Positions 17,766-26,479 of a stretch of DNA of 51,517 bases are shown here, one piece after another. This stretch comes from Pirellulales bacterium (GTDB lineage Bacteria > Planctomycetota > Planctomycetia > Pirellulales > S012-138). The DNA lies in NCBI GenBank assembly GCA_028066245.1, contig JALCBR010000024.1, forward strand, positions 1 through 51,517, in the 5' to 3' direction. The notes beneath the pieces are model-generated. The model was not told the origin of the DNA, did no database searches, and was given only the letters and a program-made list of their open reading frames with translations. Position 1 is the first letter of the stretch. Every line of letters begins with the position of its first letter. The translations under genes and the position numbers were made by a program.

Positions 17766-18719
17766 ATGAGCGCTGTAAAGAAGATGTTGGAACTAAACGC
17801 TCAAGCGTCGAAAGTCTTTGCACAACTTGTGGATGATGCTCTGGCGCTCAAGGTGGAAATCCAAGAGATTGCCGGCGCGACACTCGTCGATTGTGGAATC
17901 AACGCTCCAGGCGGCCTGGAAGCCGGCAGGCGTTTGGCGGAGTTGTGCTTGGCGGGTTTGGGGACAGTCTCCATCGTTCCCGCGTCGTCTGCCGGCGCTT
18001 CCCTGGGCGTTTGTGTGCGCACTGATCATCCTGTTGCGGCCTGTCTCGCTTCTCAATACGCTGGCTGGCGGATTGCTCAAGGCGATTTCTTCGCCATGGC
18101 CTCCGGTCCGATGCGCGCAGTCGCCGGTAGGGAAGAACTCTTTGACAAGATTGGGTTCCGAGAGGCGGCACCCGGCACGCTGGTCGGCGTTATGGAGACA
18201 TCGCAGCTTCCCACCGTCGAAGTCATCGAGTCCATCGCCGAAAGTTGTCACGTCTCTGCGGATCGCCTGTTGCTCGCCGCCGCACCAACCACCAGTCTGG
18301 CGGGCTGTCTGCAAATCTCCGCGCGAAGCGTGGAAACGGCGCTGCATAAGCTCGAGCAGCTTGATTTCGATCTGGCACGGATTGTCAGTGGCTTTGGCCA
18401 AGCTCCGCTTCCTGATCCGACGCCGGAATTTGTCGAAGCAATCGGACGCACCAACGATGCCATCTTGTATCACAGTGAAGTCACACTTTGGGTCCGCGGT
18501 GATGACGCTAGCCTGGCAGAGATCACGCCACAGGTTCCCAGTTCAGCGTCTCCCGATCATGGGCGACCATTCGCGGACATCTTCCGTGGCTACAACGGTG
18601 ACTTCTATCAGATAGACCCTTTGCTCTTCAGCCCCGCCGTCGTGCGTTTGGTGAATATCGAGACCGGCACTGAGTTCCTTGCCGGCATGATGGGAAGCAA
18701 CGCAGCGAGACAGACATAG
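17766..18719 (+). CDS. mch: Methenyltetrahydromethanopterin cyclohydrolase
   Basis: The 317-residue protein matches Mch over its full length. Family features include GATLVDCGINAPGGLEAGRRLAE near residues 37-59, PVAACLASQYAGW, FFAMASGPMRA and the AILYHSEVTLWV and GDFYQIDPLLFSP segments toward the end. Mch hydrolyses 5,10-methenyl-H4MPT to formyl-H4MPT in the cytoplasm. In bacteria this pathway oxidises or detoxifies formaldehyde and is known in methylotrophic proteobacteria and planctomycetes. It is followed after three bases by the ATP-grasp gene, so the two are surely co-transcribed. Other H4MPT genes (fae, fhc, mtdB) are not in this window. Confidence 0.93.
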   Translation: MSAVKKMLELNAQASKVFAQLVDDALALKVEIQEIAGATLVDCGINAPGGLEAGRRLAELCLAGLGTVSIVPASSAGASLGVCVRTDHPVAACLASQYAGWRIAQGDFFAMASGPMRAVAGREELFDKIGFREAAPGTLVGVMETSQLPTVEVIESIAESCHVSADRLLLAAAPTTSLAGCLQISARSVETALHKLEQLDFDLARIVSGFGQAPLPDPTPEFVEAIGRTNDAILYHSEVTLWVRGDDASLAEITPQVPSSASPDHGRPFADIFRGYNGDFYQIDPLLFSPAVVRLVNIETGTEFLAGMMGSNAARQT

Positions 18720-18722
18720 CAC

Positions 18723-19622
18723 ATGCTTCTGGCTATCTTAGGTTCGCCAACAAGTTGGTACGTCAACGAGCTTCGCCGAGTCGCGCAGGATCGGCATGAC
18801 GTTGTTTGCTTCACTTTCAGCGAGCTTGGTTCGGCAGTTTCCAGTTCGGAGTTTCGCGTCACGGCTGATGGTGCACGGCTTGAAGAGATCGATTGCCTGC
18901 ACGTGCGGACGATGTCTGCGGCCAGTCTGGAACAAGTCATCTTCCGGATGGACCTTCTTTGGCAGTTGGAAGCTCGCGGTGTTCGCGTGGTCAATCCGCC
19001 GGGTGCTGTGGAAGCGGCTGTGGACAAATACTTGGCCACCGCCCGGTTGCAAGCGGCCGAGCTTCCAGTTCCGCCGACTGTTGTCTGCCAGAACGTGGAT
19101 CATGCCATGGCCGCATTCGCGGAGCTAGGCCAAGATGTCGTCGTGAAACCACTCTTCGGCGCCGAAGGGCGGGGAATGTCTCGGATTACGGACGAAGATA
19201 TTGCTTGGCGAACATTCAAAACTCTGGCCGAGCTACGTAGCGTGCTCTATCTGCAGCAGTTCATTCCGCACGACGGTTTTGACACCCGCGTCTTGGTCAT
19301 TGGAGATAAGCAGTATGCCATGCGGCGCGAAAATTCAGGAAACTGGCGAACGAACGCTGCGCGGGGAGCGGATTGCAAACCGTGCGAATTAACGCCGGAC
19401 ATTGCCGACCTCGCGCAGCGCGCTGCCGCCGCCGTCGGCGCGAGTCTCGCTGGCGTAGACATCCTGGAAGACTCCGCTGGCAAACGGTATGTTCTCGAAG
19501 TCAATGCCGTGCCAGGCTGGCAAGCATTAGCCAGAACGCTCGATGTTGATATCTCCGCGGAAGTACTGGATCACCTCCTTCGCCAACCGACAGACCGCGA
19601 GATGAGTGCCAGATCGAAGTAA
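18723..19622 (+). CDS. RimK/MptN-like ATP-grasp ligase
   Basis: The 299-residue protein is an ATP-grasp enzyme. NPPGAVEAAVDKYLATARLQ and the glycine-rich loop VVVKPLFGAEGRGM (about residues 140-153) bind ATP, YLQQFIPHDGFDTRV follows, and VDILEDSAGKRYVLEVNAVPGWQ supplies the Mg-binding Glu and Asn. This is the pattern of RimK-type alpha-glutamate ligases. In methylotrophs a related gene lies next to mch and is linked to tetrahydromethanopterin synthesis (MptN adds a glutamate). The adjacency, with only three bases between the genes, makes that role likely here. RimK-type protein glutamylation is the alternative. Confidence 0.82.
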   Translation: MLLAILGSPTSWYVNELRRVAQDRHDVVCFTFSELGSAVSSSEFRVTADGARLEEIDCLHVRTMSAASLEQVIFRMDLLWQLEARGVRVVNPPGAVEAAVDKYLATARLQAAELPVPPTVVCQNVDHAMAAFAELGQDVVVKPLFGAEGRGMSRITDEDIAWRTFKTLAELRSVLYLQQFIPHDGFDTRVLVIGDKQYAMRRENSGNWRTNAARGADCKPCELTPDIADLAQRAAAAVGASLAGVDILEDSAGKRYVLEVNAVPGWQALARTLDVDISAEVLDHLLRQPTDREMSARSK

Positions 19623-19645
19623 CGTCGCCGCCTCCCACCCCATTG

Positions 19646-21358
19646 ATGACATTGGCAGATAACCCAGAAGCTTGCAACGTGGCAGCGCTCCTCTCTGATT
19701 GGGCGGAGCGTTTACCAGACCGGGCGGCTGTGATCGCCTATCGATCTTTCAACGTTGATCAACCGTCTGCGGCCGAGTCCTGGACATTCCGGCAACTGGA
19801 TGATGACAGTTCCGCGATCGCGTTAGGGCTCAAGTCGATTGGCGCTGTGCCCGGCACGAGGCTGGCGATGCTCGTGCCTGTCGGCTTTGAATTCGTGTCG
19901 CTGGTGTTCGCCTGTTTCAAAGCTGGCGTCGTGCCGATCATGATCGATCCCGGTATGGGACGGAAGAATCTCATTGGCTGCCTGGCAGGCGCGCAGCCGG
20001 AGGGATTTTTGGCCATTCCAAAGGCTCAAGCCATTCGCACTCTCCTGCGAAGCAAATTTCCTGCTGCAAAGCTCAACGTGACGGTCGGCCCCAGGTTGTT
20101 TTGGGGCGGGGTCACACTCAAGCAATTGCGTGCCAACCACCTGCCTGAGGTTGCACGTGACCGAGTTTCCGTCCGCGGGCAACTTTGTCAATCACAACGG
20201 GAAGACCCGGCGGCCATCATCTTCACATCAGGAGGGACCGGAGTTCCCAAAGGTGTGCACTACTGTCATGGAAATTTCGCGAGGCAAGTGCAACAAATCC
20301 AAGAGCGATACGCGATTGAGCCCGGCGGCACGGACGTGGCCTGTTTCCCGTTGTTCGCTCTGTTCAACGCCGGGATGGGCAACACAACCGTCCTCCCCAA
20401 GATGAATTTTTCCCGACCGGCGCAAGCCAGCCCCCAACATCTTGTTCAGGTGATTGCGAAACACCAGGCGACGCAAGCCTTTGCCTCACCAGCCGTTTGG
20501 CGGAACGTGGGCGCGTATTGCCGCCGCAAGCAAATCAAACTTCCATCGGTCAAGCGAGTCCTGGCTGCGGGGGCACCGGTCTCGCCCGACGTTCTACAAG
20601 CGATGAAAAATTGCTTGGAACCTGAAGGAGACATGCACACGCCCTACGGTGCGACCGAGGCTTTGCCCGTCGCGTCCAACTCGGCCACTTGCGTATTGGG
20701 CGAAACAGTCAACGCCACGCGTGCCGGCAAAGGGACTTGCGTCGGAACGCGGTTCAGCGGCATTGAATGGAAGGTGATCGAGATTGAGGAAGGGCCGATT
20801 GCCGACATCACAATGGCAAAGGAGGTTCCACCGGGAACCATCGGGGAGATCATCGTTCGCGGGGAAGTTGTCACCAAGAGCTACTTCAACAATCCAAAAG
20901 CCACCGCAGCAGCCAAGATTTCCGCTGCCAATTCCTTCTGGCATCGAATGGGAGATACCGGCTATCTGGACGAGCAGGATCGGTTCTGGTTTTGCGGTCG
21001 CGTGGCACATCGCGTGCTCACTGCAGCGGGCACAATGTACACCATCCCTTGTGAAGCGCTTTTCAACAATCATCCAGCTGTCTTCCGCAGCGCGCTGGTC
21101 GGGATCGGCGAACCGGGCCAGCAAGAACCAGTGATTGTGATCGAACTGGAGCCAGCTACAGGTGGACGCCCTGTTTCCCAACACCAGTGGTCAACAATCA
21201 AGTCCGAACTCCAGCAGATCGTGGAGACACATGAGCTGACCAGAAACATCAAGCATGTCTTGCGACATCCCAGCTTACCTGTGGATATTCGTCACAATGT
21301 CAAGATCTTCCGCGAGCAGTTGAGTGGCTGGGCGGAAAAGCAATTGGAGAGTCGGTAG
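19646..21358 (+). CDS. OleC-like beta-lactone synthetase / AMP-dependent acyl ligase
   Basis: The protein of about 570 residues is an ANL-superfamily adenylating enzyme. The phosphate loop is FTSGGTGVPKGVHYCHGNF (near residue 193), the aromatic motif is TPYGATEALPV and the hinge region is MGDTGYLDEQDRFWFCGR. The segments FPLFALFNAGMG, AGKGTCVGTR, SYFNNPKATAAAKI, and the C-terminal HPSLPVDIRHNVKIFREQL are what I recall as typical of OleC, which turns beta-hydroxy acids into beta-lactones in long-chain olefin synthesis. The normal catalytic Lys context is therefore replaced by the OleC-type tail. OleA, OleB and OleD are not in the window. It begins 23 bases after the ATP-grasp gene; I use the ATG at 19646 rather than the TTG just before it. 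Confidence 0.8.
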   Translation: MTLADNPEACNVAALLSDWAERLPDRAAVIAYRSFNVDQPSAAESWTFRQLDDDSSAIALGLKSIGAVPGTRLAMLVPVGFEFVSLVFACFKAGVVPIMIDPGMGRKNLIGCLAGAQPEGFLAIPKAQAIRTLLRSKFPAAKLNVTVGPRLFWGGVTLKQLRANHLPEVARDRVSVRGQLCQSQREDPAAIIFTSGGTGVPKGVHYCHGNFARQVQQIQERYAIEPGGTDVACFPLFALFNAGMGNTTVLPKMNFSRPAQASPQHLVQVIAKHQATQAFASPAVWRNVGAYCRRKQIKLPSVKRVLAAGAPVSPDVLQAMKNCLEPEGDMHTPYGATEALPVASNSATCVLGETVNATRAGKGTCVGTRFSGIEWKVIEIEEGPIADITMAKEVPPGTIGEIIVRGEVVTKSYFNNPKATAAAKISAANSFWHRMGDTGYLDEQDRFWFCGRVAHRVLTAAGTMYTIPCEALFNNHPAVFRSALVGIGEPGQQEPVIVIELEPATGGRPVSQHQWSTIKSELQQIVETHELTRNIKHVLRHPSLPVDIRHNVKIFREQLSGWAEKQLESR

Positions 21359-21498
21359 TGAATTCGAATTGTATAAATCAACACAACCTCGCGATTTGAA
21401 GTTGATTAGCTTGCTGCCTAGTTTCATCGCGAGGCCGCAGATTCATCATGCTCCTGGAGTTGCCCCGCATGATTTTTACGAGGTTTATTGTTACCAGA

Positions 21499-22758
21499 AT
21501 GCGCACAGTGCGATGGTCTTGCCCAATCGCACTGGTGTTGTGCTCGACGGCGATTCTTGCTTTGCCGAACGCTGTCCGGGCACAATCGGCCGATCTTGAG
21601 GCCGCACTGAGAAACGTTCTGGCGGTCGAAATTGACGGGTCAGGGAGCGCGAAAGCTGCGGAAGCGTTTTCGATTTTGGCGGCAGCCAAGCCGAGTGAAA
21701 TCCCAATCATGCTGTCCGCCCTCGATCATGCTAACCCGATTGCCGCGAACTGGATTTACGGCTCCATTGATGCGGTCGTCAATCGCGCACAGCAGAGCGG
21801 GATGACGTTGCCTGCGGATTCCCTTGAATCGTTCGTGCTGGATGCGAACCATTCACCCCGCGCGCGGCAACGGGCTTTCACGTTGTTGGCCAGCGTCTCA
21901 CCCGAACGTAGCGAAGCCTTTGTGTCGAGCTTTCTTGCAGATCCCAGCCCGCTCTTTCGGCGTGATGCGGTGGAGAAATTGATCGGCGACGCAGAAGCCA
22001 AAGCGGCCGGCGGCGCAGACGAAAGCCAGTTATTGCCGTTGTATTACCAAGCGTATTCTGCAGCACTGGCCGAAGATCAGATCAACGCGATAGCCAAGAA
22101 GCTGGTTGACGCCGGTGAGAGCGTTGATCTGCCCCGTAAGTTCGGCTACCTGACGCATTGGCGAGTGATCGGTCCGTTTGACAATTCAAACAATGCGGAA
22201 TTCGACACGGCCTATCCACCTGAGAAGCTCACACTGGAGAACTTCGAAGGCAAGGGTGGGATTCACTCGGATGCTGCCCACGAAGGCAAACTGGGCGATG
22301 TGAATTGGAAAAACTTTGCCACCGGCGCGGACAACGGAGAAGTCAACCTGAACGAAGCTCTGGCCGACGAGAGTGCTTCGATTGGTTATGGCGCAGCTGT
22401 GTTTACCAGCGATAAATCTCAGGATGTTGAGTTGCGGCTGCGGATTCAGAATGCTTTCAAGGTTTGGGTCAATGGGGAATTGGTCATGTCCCAGCCCATT
22501 GGCCATACCGGTAACTCTTTCGATCAATACTCGGTCCCAGTTCAGTTTCGGCAAGGCAAGAACCTGATCTTGGTCAAAAGCTGTCAAATTGAACGGCCTG
22601 CGTCCGACCCTTGGTTCTCGGCTTGGCAGTTCTGTGTGCGTGTCACGGACAAGACTGGCGCAGCCGTGTTGGCCACCGACCGAAAACCAACTCCCCCGAA
22701 AACTGAAGCCGATGGGCAAGCCGTGTCAAACGGCAACCAAAAAGACGGCAATAGATAA
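21499..22758 (+). CDS. Secreted protein of unknown function with a C-terminal beta-sandwich
   Basis: From the ATG at 21499 the protein has 419 residues and a signal peptide ending near AVRAQSADLE. The first half is alpha-helical and Ala-rich, resembling HEAT-type repeats (ARQRAFTLLASVSPERSEAFVSS). The second half, from HWRVIGPFDNSNNAEFDTAYPP, continues with ELRLRIQNAFKVWVNGELVMSQ, a pattern seen in carbohydrate-binding-like jelly-roll domains of planctomycete secreted proteins. No catalytic motif is seen. It lies 70 bases before the PQQ-propeller gene on the same strand. ATGs at 21448 and 21469 are alternative starts. Confidence 0.7.
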   Translation: MRTVRWSCPIALVLCSTAILALPNAVRAQSADLEAALRNVLAVEIDGSGSAKAAEAFSILAAAKPSEIPIMLSALDHANPIAANWIYGSIDAVVNRAQQSGMTLPADSLESFVLDANHSPRARQRAFTLLASVSPERSEAFVSSFLADPSPLFRRDAVEKLIGDAEAKAAGGADESQLLPLYYQAYSAALAEDQINAIAKKLVDAGESVDLPRKFGYLTHWRVIGPFDNSNNAEFDTAYPPEKLTLENFEGKGGIHSDAAHEGKLGDVNWKNFATGADNGEVNLNEALADESASIGYGAAVFTSDKSQDVELRLRIQNAFKVWVNGELVMSQPIGHTGNSFDQYSVPVQFRQGKNLILVKSCQIERPASDPWFSAWQFCVRVTDKTGAAVLATDRKPTPPKTEADGQAVSNGNQKDGNR

Positions 22759-22828
22759 TCTGAACTACCTAGGAGAATCTGCGGCAAAATCTCAATCATC
22801 CCTTGCCTTGATCCCATACCAACAACCT

Positions 22829-24055
22829 ATGAGTAAGCCTCTTCTCAAACTCAATCAGCGCGTATTCGTACCCGTAGCCATACTGGTGGCCATCGCCTAT
22901 GCGGTGGCAACCGCCAGTGCGTCAGATTGGCGGATGTTTCGCGGCAGCGATAGCTCGGGCGTGGCCGCGGATGCGGAGATTCCGACATCATGGAATCTGG
23001 AGACCGGAGAGAACATCGCTTGGAGTGTGAAAATGCCGGGCCGCGGCGTGTGCGGGCCGATCATTGTGGGTGGCAAGGTCATCGCCACGTCGTCAGCCGG
23101 AAATGACAACAAGCAACTACATATCTGGTGCATGGATGACGCCAGCGGCACAGTCCTCTGGAAGCGGAACTTTCTCGCCACGGGCCGTTCTCAATGCCAT
23201 GAGTTGACTTCCATGGCCGCGCCCACGCCGGCCAGTGATGGCGAGCTAATCTTCGCTTTTTTCTCTTCTAATGACCTGATCTGCTTGGATCTGGAGGGAA
23301 GCATTCGTTGGATGCGAGGGCTGGCTCTCGAACACGCTAACGCTTTTGATGACCGCGGCATGGCAGCTTCGCCAGTGGTGACGGGCGATGCGGTTATCGT
23401 TCAGGTGGAATGTCAGGGTGATTCGTTCGCCGCGGGTTTTGACAAGCACTCCGGCCAGCGCTTGTGGCAAATTCCGCTGACAACTACCACCAGTTGGAAT
23501 TCACCCGCCGTGCTGACGGGAACTAACGGCAAGGAACTGGTCTTGCTGCAATCAACAAAACAAGTCATGGCGATCGATCCACAGACGGGCGAATCCCAAT
23601 GGACGTTTGACGGTCGTAGCTCACAGATTCCGTCCGCAACGGTTTCCGGTGATATCGCGTTTGTGCCATCAGGCGGCCTGGTGGCGATGCGGAATGGAGA
23701 AGTACTTTGGCAAGAAAACCGTTTGGGTCCGCAATCCGCAAGTCCGGTCGCGAATGATGGCAAAGTGTATGTCATCCGCCGCACTGTGCTCGCGTGTGGA
23801 AACGCGGAAACGGGCGAAGTCCTCTGGCAAGAACGTCTCAAGGGCCAACAGTTCTGGGCTTCACCGGTGATCGCGGGGACTAAACTCTTCGTTGTCGATC
23901 TCGGCGGTATCGGTCAGGTGATTGATGTTAGCAGTAAGAAAGCGGAAGTGCTCTCTGAGAACGAATTCGGCGAAGAAGTGTTGGGCACGCCTGCAATCAG
24001 CGGCAATGCACTGTACGTCCGTGGCGTAACGCATTTGTGGAAGATCGCCAACTGA
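22829..24055 (+). CDS. Secreted PQQ-like beta-propeller protein
   Basis: The frame is open from 22589, overlapping the previous gene, but the ATG at 22829 gives a signal-anchor sequence (VFVPVAILVAIAYAVATASA) and is preferred; that leaves 408 residues. From DWRMFRGSDSSGVAADAEIP on it is a propeller with repeated blade motifs such as GTVLWKRNF, GQRLWQIPL, GESQWTFDG and GEVLWQERL. These match PQQ-binding-like or BamB-like propellers that are abundant in Planctomycetota. No haem site is present. It is probably periplasmic, either a pyrroloquinoline-type dehydrogenase relative or a structural propeller. Confidence 0.85.
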   Translation: MSKPLLKLNQRVFVPVAILVAIAYAVATASASDWRMFRGSDSSGVAADAEIPTSWNLETGENIAWSVKMPGRGVCGPIIVGGKVIATSSAGNDNKQLHIWCMDDASGTVLWKRNFLATGRSQCHELTSMAAPTPASDGELIFAFFSSNDLICLDLEGSIRWMRGLALEHANAFDDRGMAASPVVTGDAVIVQVECQGDSFAAGFDKHSGQRLWQIPLTTTTSWNSPAVLTGTNGKELVLLQSTKQVMAIDPQTGESQWTFDGRSSQIPSATVSGDIAFVPSGGLVAMRNGEVLWQENRLGPQSASPVANDGKVYVIRRTVLACGNAETGEVLWQERLKGQQFWASPVIAGTKLFVVDLGGIGQVIDVSSKKAEVLSENEFGEEVLGTPAISGNALYVRGVTHLWKIAN

Positions 24056-24115
24056 GACGTGATAGGCGATTCTCGCGCAGTGTCTGTTGAAGCTGCCTGT
24101 AAAACCGAAGCAGCA

Positions 24116-25891
24116 CTACTGCCGCGCGTCCGCGAATGCTTCCCGCAAACAATTCATGCCCTGGTCTTTCTTCTCCCCATCAACCACGATGTTCACTGAT
24201 ACCTCACTGGAGTTGACCATCTCCAGGTTGATACCGGCTGAAGCCAAGGCCTCAAACATGCGAATCGCCACGCTGGTATGATTTCGCATGCCAATGCCGG
24301 AAACCGTCAGCTTGGAAACCCACGGAGCATGAGAAATACTGCCGCAACCGAAATCTCGGGATAGACCATCCAGCGCCGCCAGACATCTTTCCAACTGTGG
24401 TTGTGGGATCGTGAAGCTCAGGTCAGTCACCCGGTCATCGCGCCCGCAGCTCTGAACGATCATGTCCACAAACACGTCCTGATCTGCGATCTGAGCAAAG
24501 ATCCGGGCAGCAGTGCCCGGCACATCCGGGACCTGAGCGATTGTCACCCGTGACTGATTTTCTTCGCAGGCAATGCCGTCAACAGTCAAGTCTTCCATTC
24601 CTCGCAGACGCTCGACAACGTCCACCGCGTCTCGAGGTCGAACGGGTGGGGGCAACGGATTGGGGTCTGCGTCTGGAGGAGGCACGTGCAGTTCAAAAGC
24701 GGCATGCGCCGCTCGCAACGCTTTGAGATGGTCCTCACGGCTAACCAGCGCTGAGATCTTGATGTCACTAGTTGTGATCATCTGAATGCTCGTGCCGGCA
24801 TCAGCGATTGCCTGAAACATCCGCGTGGCGACGCCTGTCTGCTGCGCCATTCCCAGCCCCACCACGCTGACCTTAGAAACCTTGCGATCAAAGGTGAATT
24901 CGTCCGCGTCCAGCTTTTCGCCGGCTTTTTGCACGGCTTCCAATGTAGCAGGCAAGTCCGAAAGCAGCACCGTGAACGAAACATCCACCCGACCACTGTC
25001 GCCGACATTCTGCACGATCATGTCGACAGGCACGTTCTGAGACGCAATTCGCGAAAAGATCGTGTGGCTGGTGCCAGGCTCATCGGGCACTCCGCGCAGC
25101 GTCACGCGCGCTTCATCGCGCACGCAGGCCGCGCCGCTGACAGCACGTGATTTCGATTCTGGCGCGTTGACAATCAACGTGCCCGGGATGTCCGCGGCCG
25201 CGTTGCGCACGTGAATGGCCACGTTGAACTTCTTACCGAACTCAATTGATCGACTGTGCATTACGCCGGCGCCCATGCTGGCCAACTCCAGCATCTCCAC
25301 ATTACTCACCTGCCGTACCATGCGGGCTTCCGGCAAAATCCGCGGGTCGGTCGTATAAACCCCGTCCACGTCGGTATAGATTTGACACTGTTCCGCACCC
25401 AAGACGGCGGCCAGCGCCACGGCCGTTGTATCAGAACCACCACGCCCGAGAGTGGTGATGTTGAATTCTTCGTCAATCCCCTGAAAGCCGGCGGCGATGA
25501 CAATCTTGCCGGCGGAGAGAGCTTTGCGAATACGGTCCGTGGAAATGGAGTGAATGCGAGCCTTGGTGTGGGTACTGTCTGTGCGAATGCCGATCTGCGC
25601 GCCCGTCAAGCTTACCGCTTCATAACCCATTGAGGTCACTGCCATCGCCATCAAGGCTACGCTAACCTGTTCGCCAGTGGACAGCAGCATGTCCATTTCA
25701 CGGGCTGGCGGATTGTCCGTGACTTCGTTCGCCAGCCGAATCAACTCATCCGTGTTCTTTCCCATCGCGCTCACCACGACGACCACTTGATGCCCTTCCT
25801 GTCGGGCACGCACGGCCTTGCGGGCAGCGGAGCTAATCTTCTCGACATCGGCGACGCTTGTGCCGCCAAACTTTTGCACGATGAGAGGCAT
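24116..25891 (-). CDS. lysC: Aspartate kinase with four ACT domains
   Basis: The 591-residue protein starts at the ATG at 25891 (MPLIVQKFGGTSVADVEKI), the canonical aspartokinase N-terminus; the frame upstream to 26086 has no match to the family. The kinase domain fills about residues 1-250, with GRGGSDTTAVALAAVL and TDVDGVYTTDPR. Two pairs of ACT domains follow, signalled by VTLRGVPDEPGTSHTIFSRI and VGLGMAQQTGVATRMFQAI, then again by VTIAQVPDVPGTAARIFAQI and VSGIGMRNHTSVAIRMFEAL. Usual enzymes have one pair and about 400-450 residues. It phosphorylates aspartate for Lys/Thr/Met synthesis; the extra pair implies more elaborate feedback control. Confidence 0.93.
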   Translation of the reverse strand: MPLIVQKFGGTSVADVEKISSAARKAVRARQEGHQVVVVVSAMGKNTDELIRLANEVTDNPPAREMDMLLSTGEQVSVALMAMAVTSMGYEAVSLTGAQIGIRTDSTHTKARIHSISTDRIRKALSAGKIVIAAGFQGIDEEFNITTLGRGGSDTTAVALAAVLGAEQCQIYTDVDGVYTTDPRILPEARMVRQVSNVEMLELASMGAGVMHSRSIEFGKKFNVAIHVRNAAADIPGTLIVNAPESKSRAVSGAACVRDEARVTLRGVPDEPGTSHTIFSRIASQNVPVDMIVQNVGDSGRVDVSFTVLLSDLPATLEAVQKAGEKLDADEFTFDRKVSKVSVVGLGMAQQTGVATRMFQAIADAGTSIQMITTSDIKISALVSREDHLKALRAAHAAFELHVPPPDADPNPLPPPVRPRDAVDVVERLRGMEDLTVDGIACEENQSRVTIAQVPDVPGTAARIFAQIADQDVFVDMIVQSCGRDDRVTDLSFTIPQPQLERCLAALDGLSRDFGCGSISHAPWVSKLTVSGIGMRNHTSVAIRMFEALASAGINLEMVNSSEVSVNIVVDGEKKDQGMNCLREAFADARQ

Positions 25892-26479
25892 AGGGACAAA
25901 AGCTACAAGATAGGGATAGAAGTGAGGACGCCACAGGCTCCGCTCATGTGGCAGGGAACGCGAAAATAGCTCTAGGAACGTGGGGTGCCGTTCCTGGGAG
26001 GTTAGCAATCCGATCCGGTTTTCCCTGCTAGTGCAGGCCACAACGCGCGGGCTATCAAAGCACCGCAAAAGCCATACACCTGTCACATGAGCAACAATCG
26101 CGGCTGTCCATTCTCGCGGACGGCTGTTGACATAACACGAACGGCGACGTCACCTGACGCCGCCACAGCATATGCTTTCAAGCGTAACGTCCGCCCCCTG
26201 GCAATCAAAGGGGGAAGGAAGCAGGTTGGCCGGGTCGGTCGTTGACGCGTCCGGCGAAAAACGGGAATCCTGGCCAAGGGATGCAGAGCAGAACAATTCG
26301 GATCATAATGGTCCCTCGCCGTCAGCGCGATCGCGGCTAGAGAAGCTGGAAAGCGCGGGCAGAAAGATGATTTGCCCGAGGTCACCTGTCCTGACGCATT
26401 TCCGATTGGGTCGCGCGCCTGCATTACTGTAACCATTCGTGCCCCTCACTTGTCATTCGAAACGATCTGAGTCAGCTCA
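25892..26479. other. Divergent intergenic region between lysC and the haem-protein gene
   Basis: These 588 bases separate two divergent genes. The only open frame of size (26083-26436, minus) has no recognisable features. I see no palindrome, tandem repeat or clear promoter; both promoters presumably lie here. Confidence 0.35.

Noticed and set aside
26083-26436. 117-codon frame upstream of lysC
   Set aside because: No homology, signal or ribosome-binding site; lies in the divergent promoter region.
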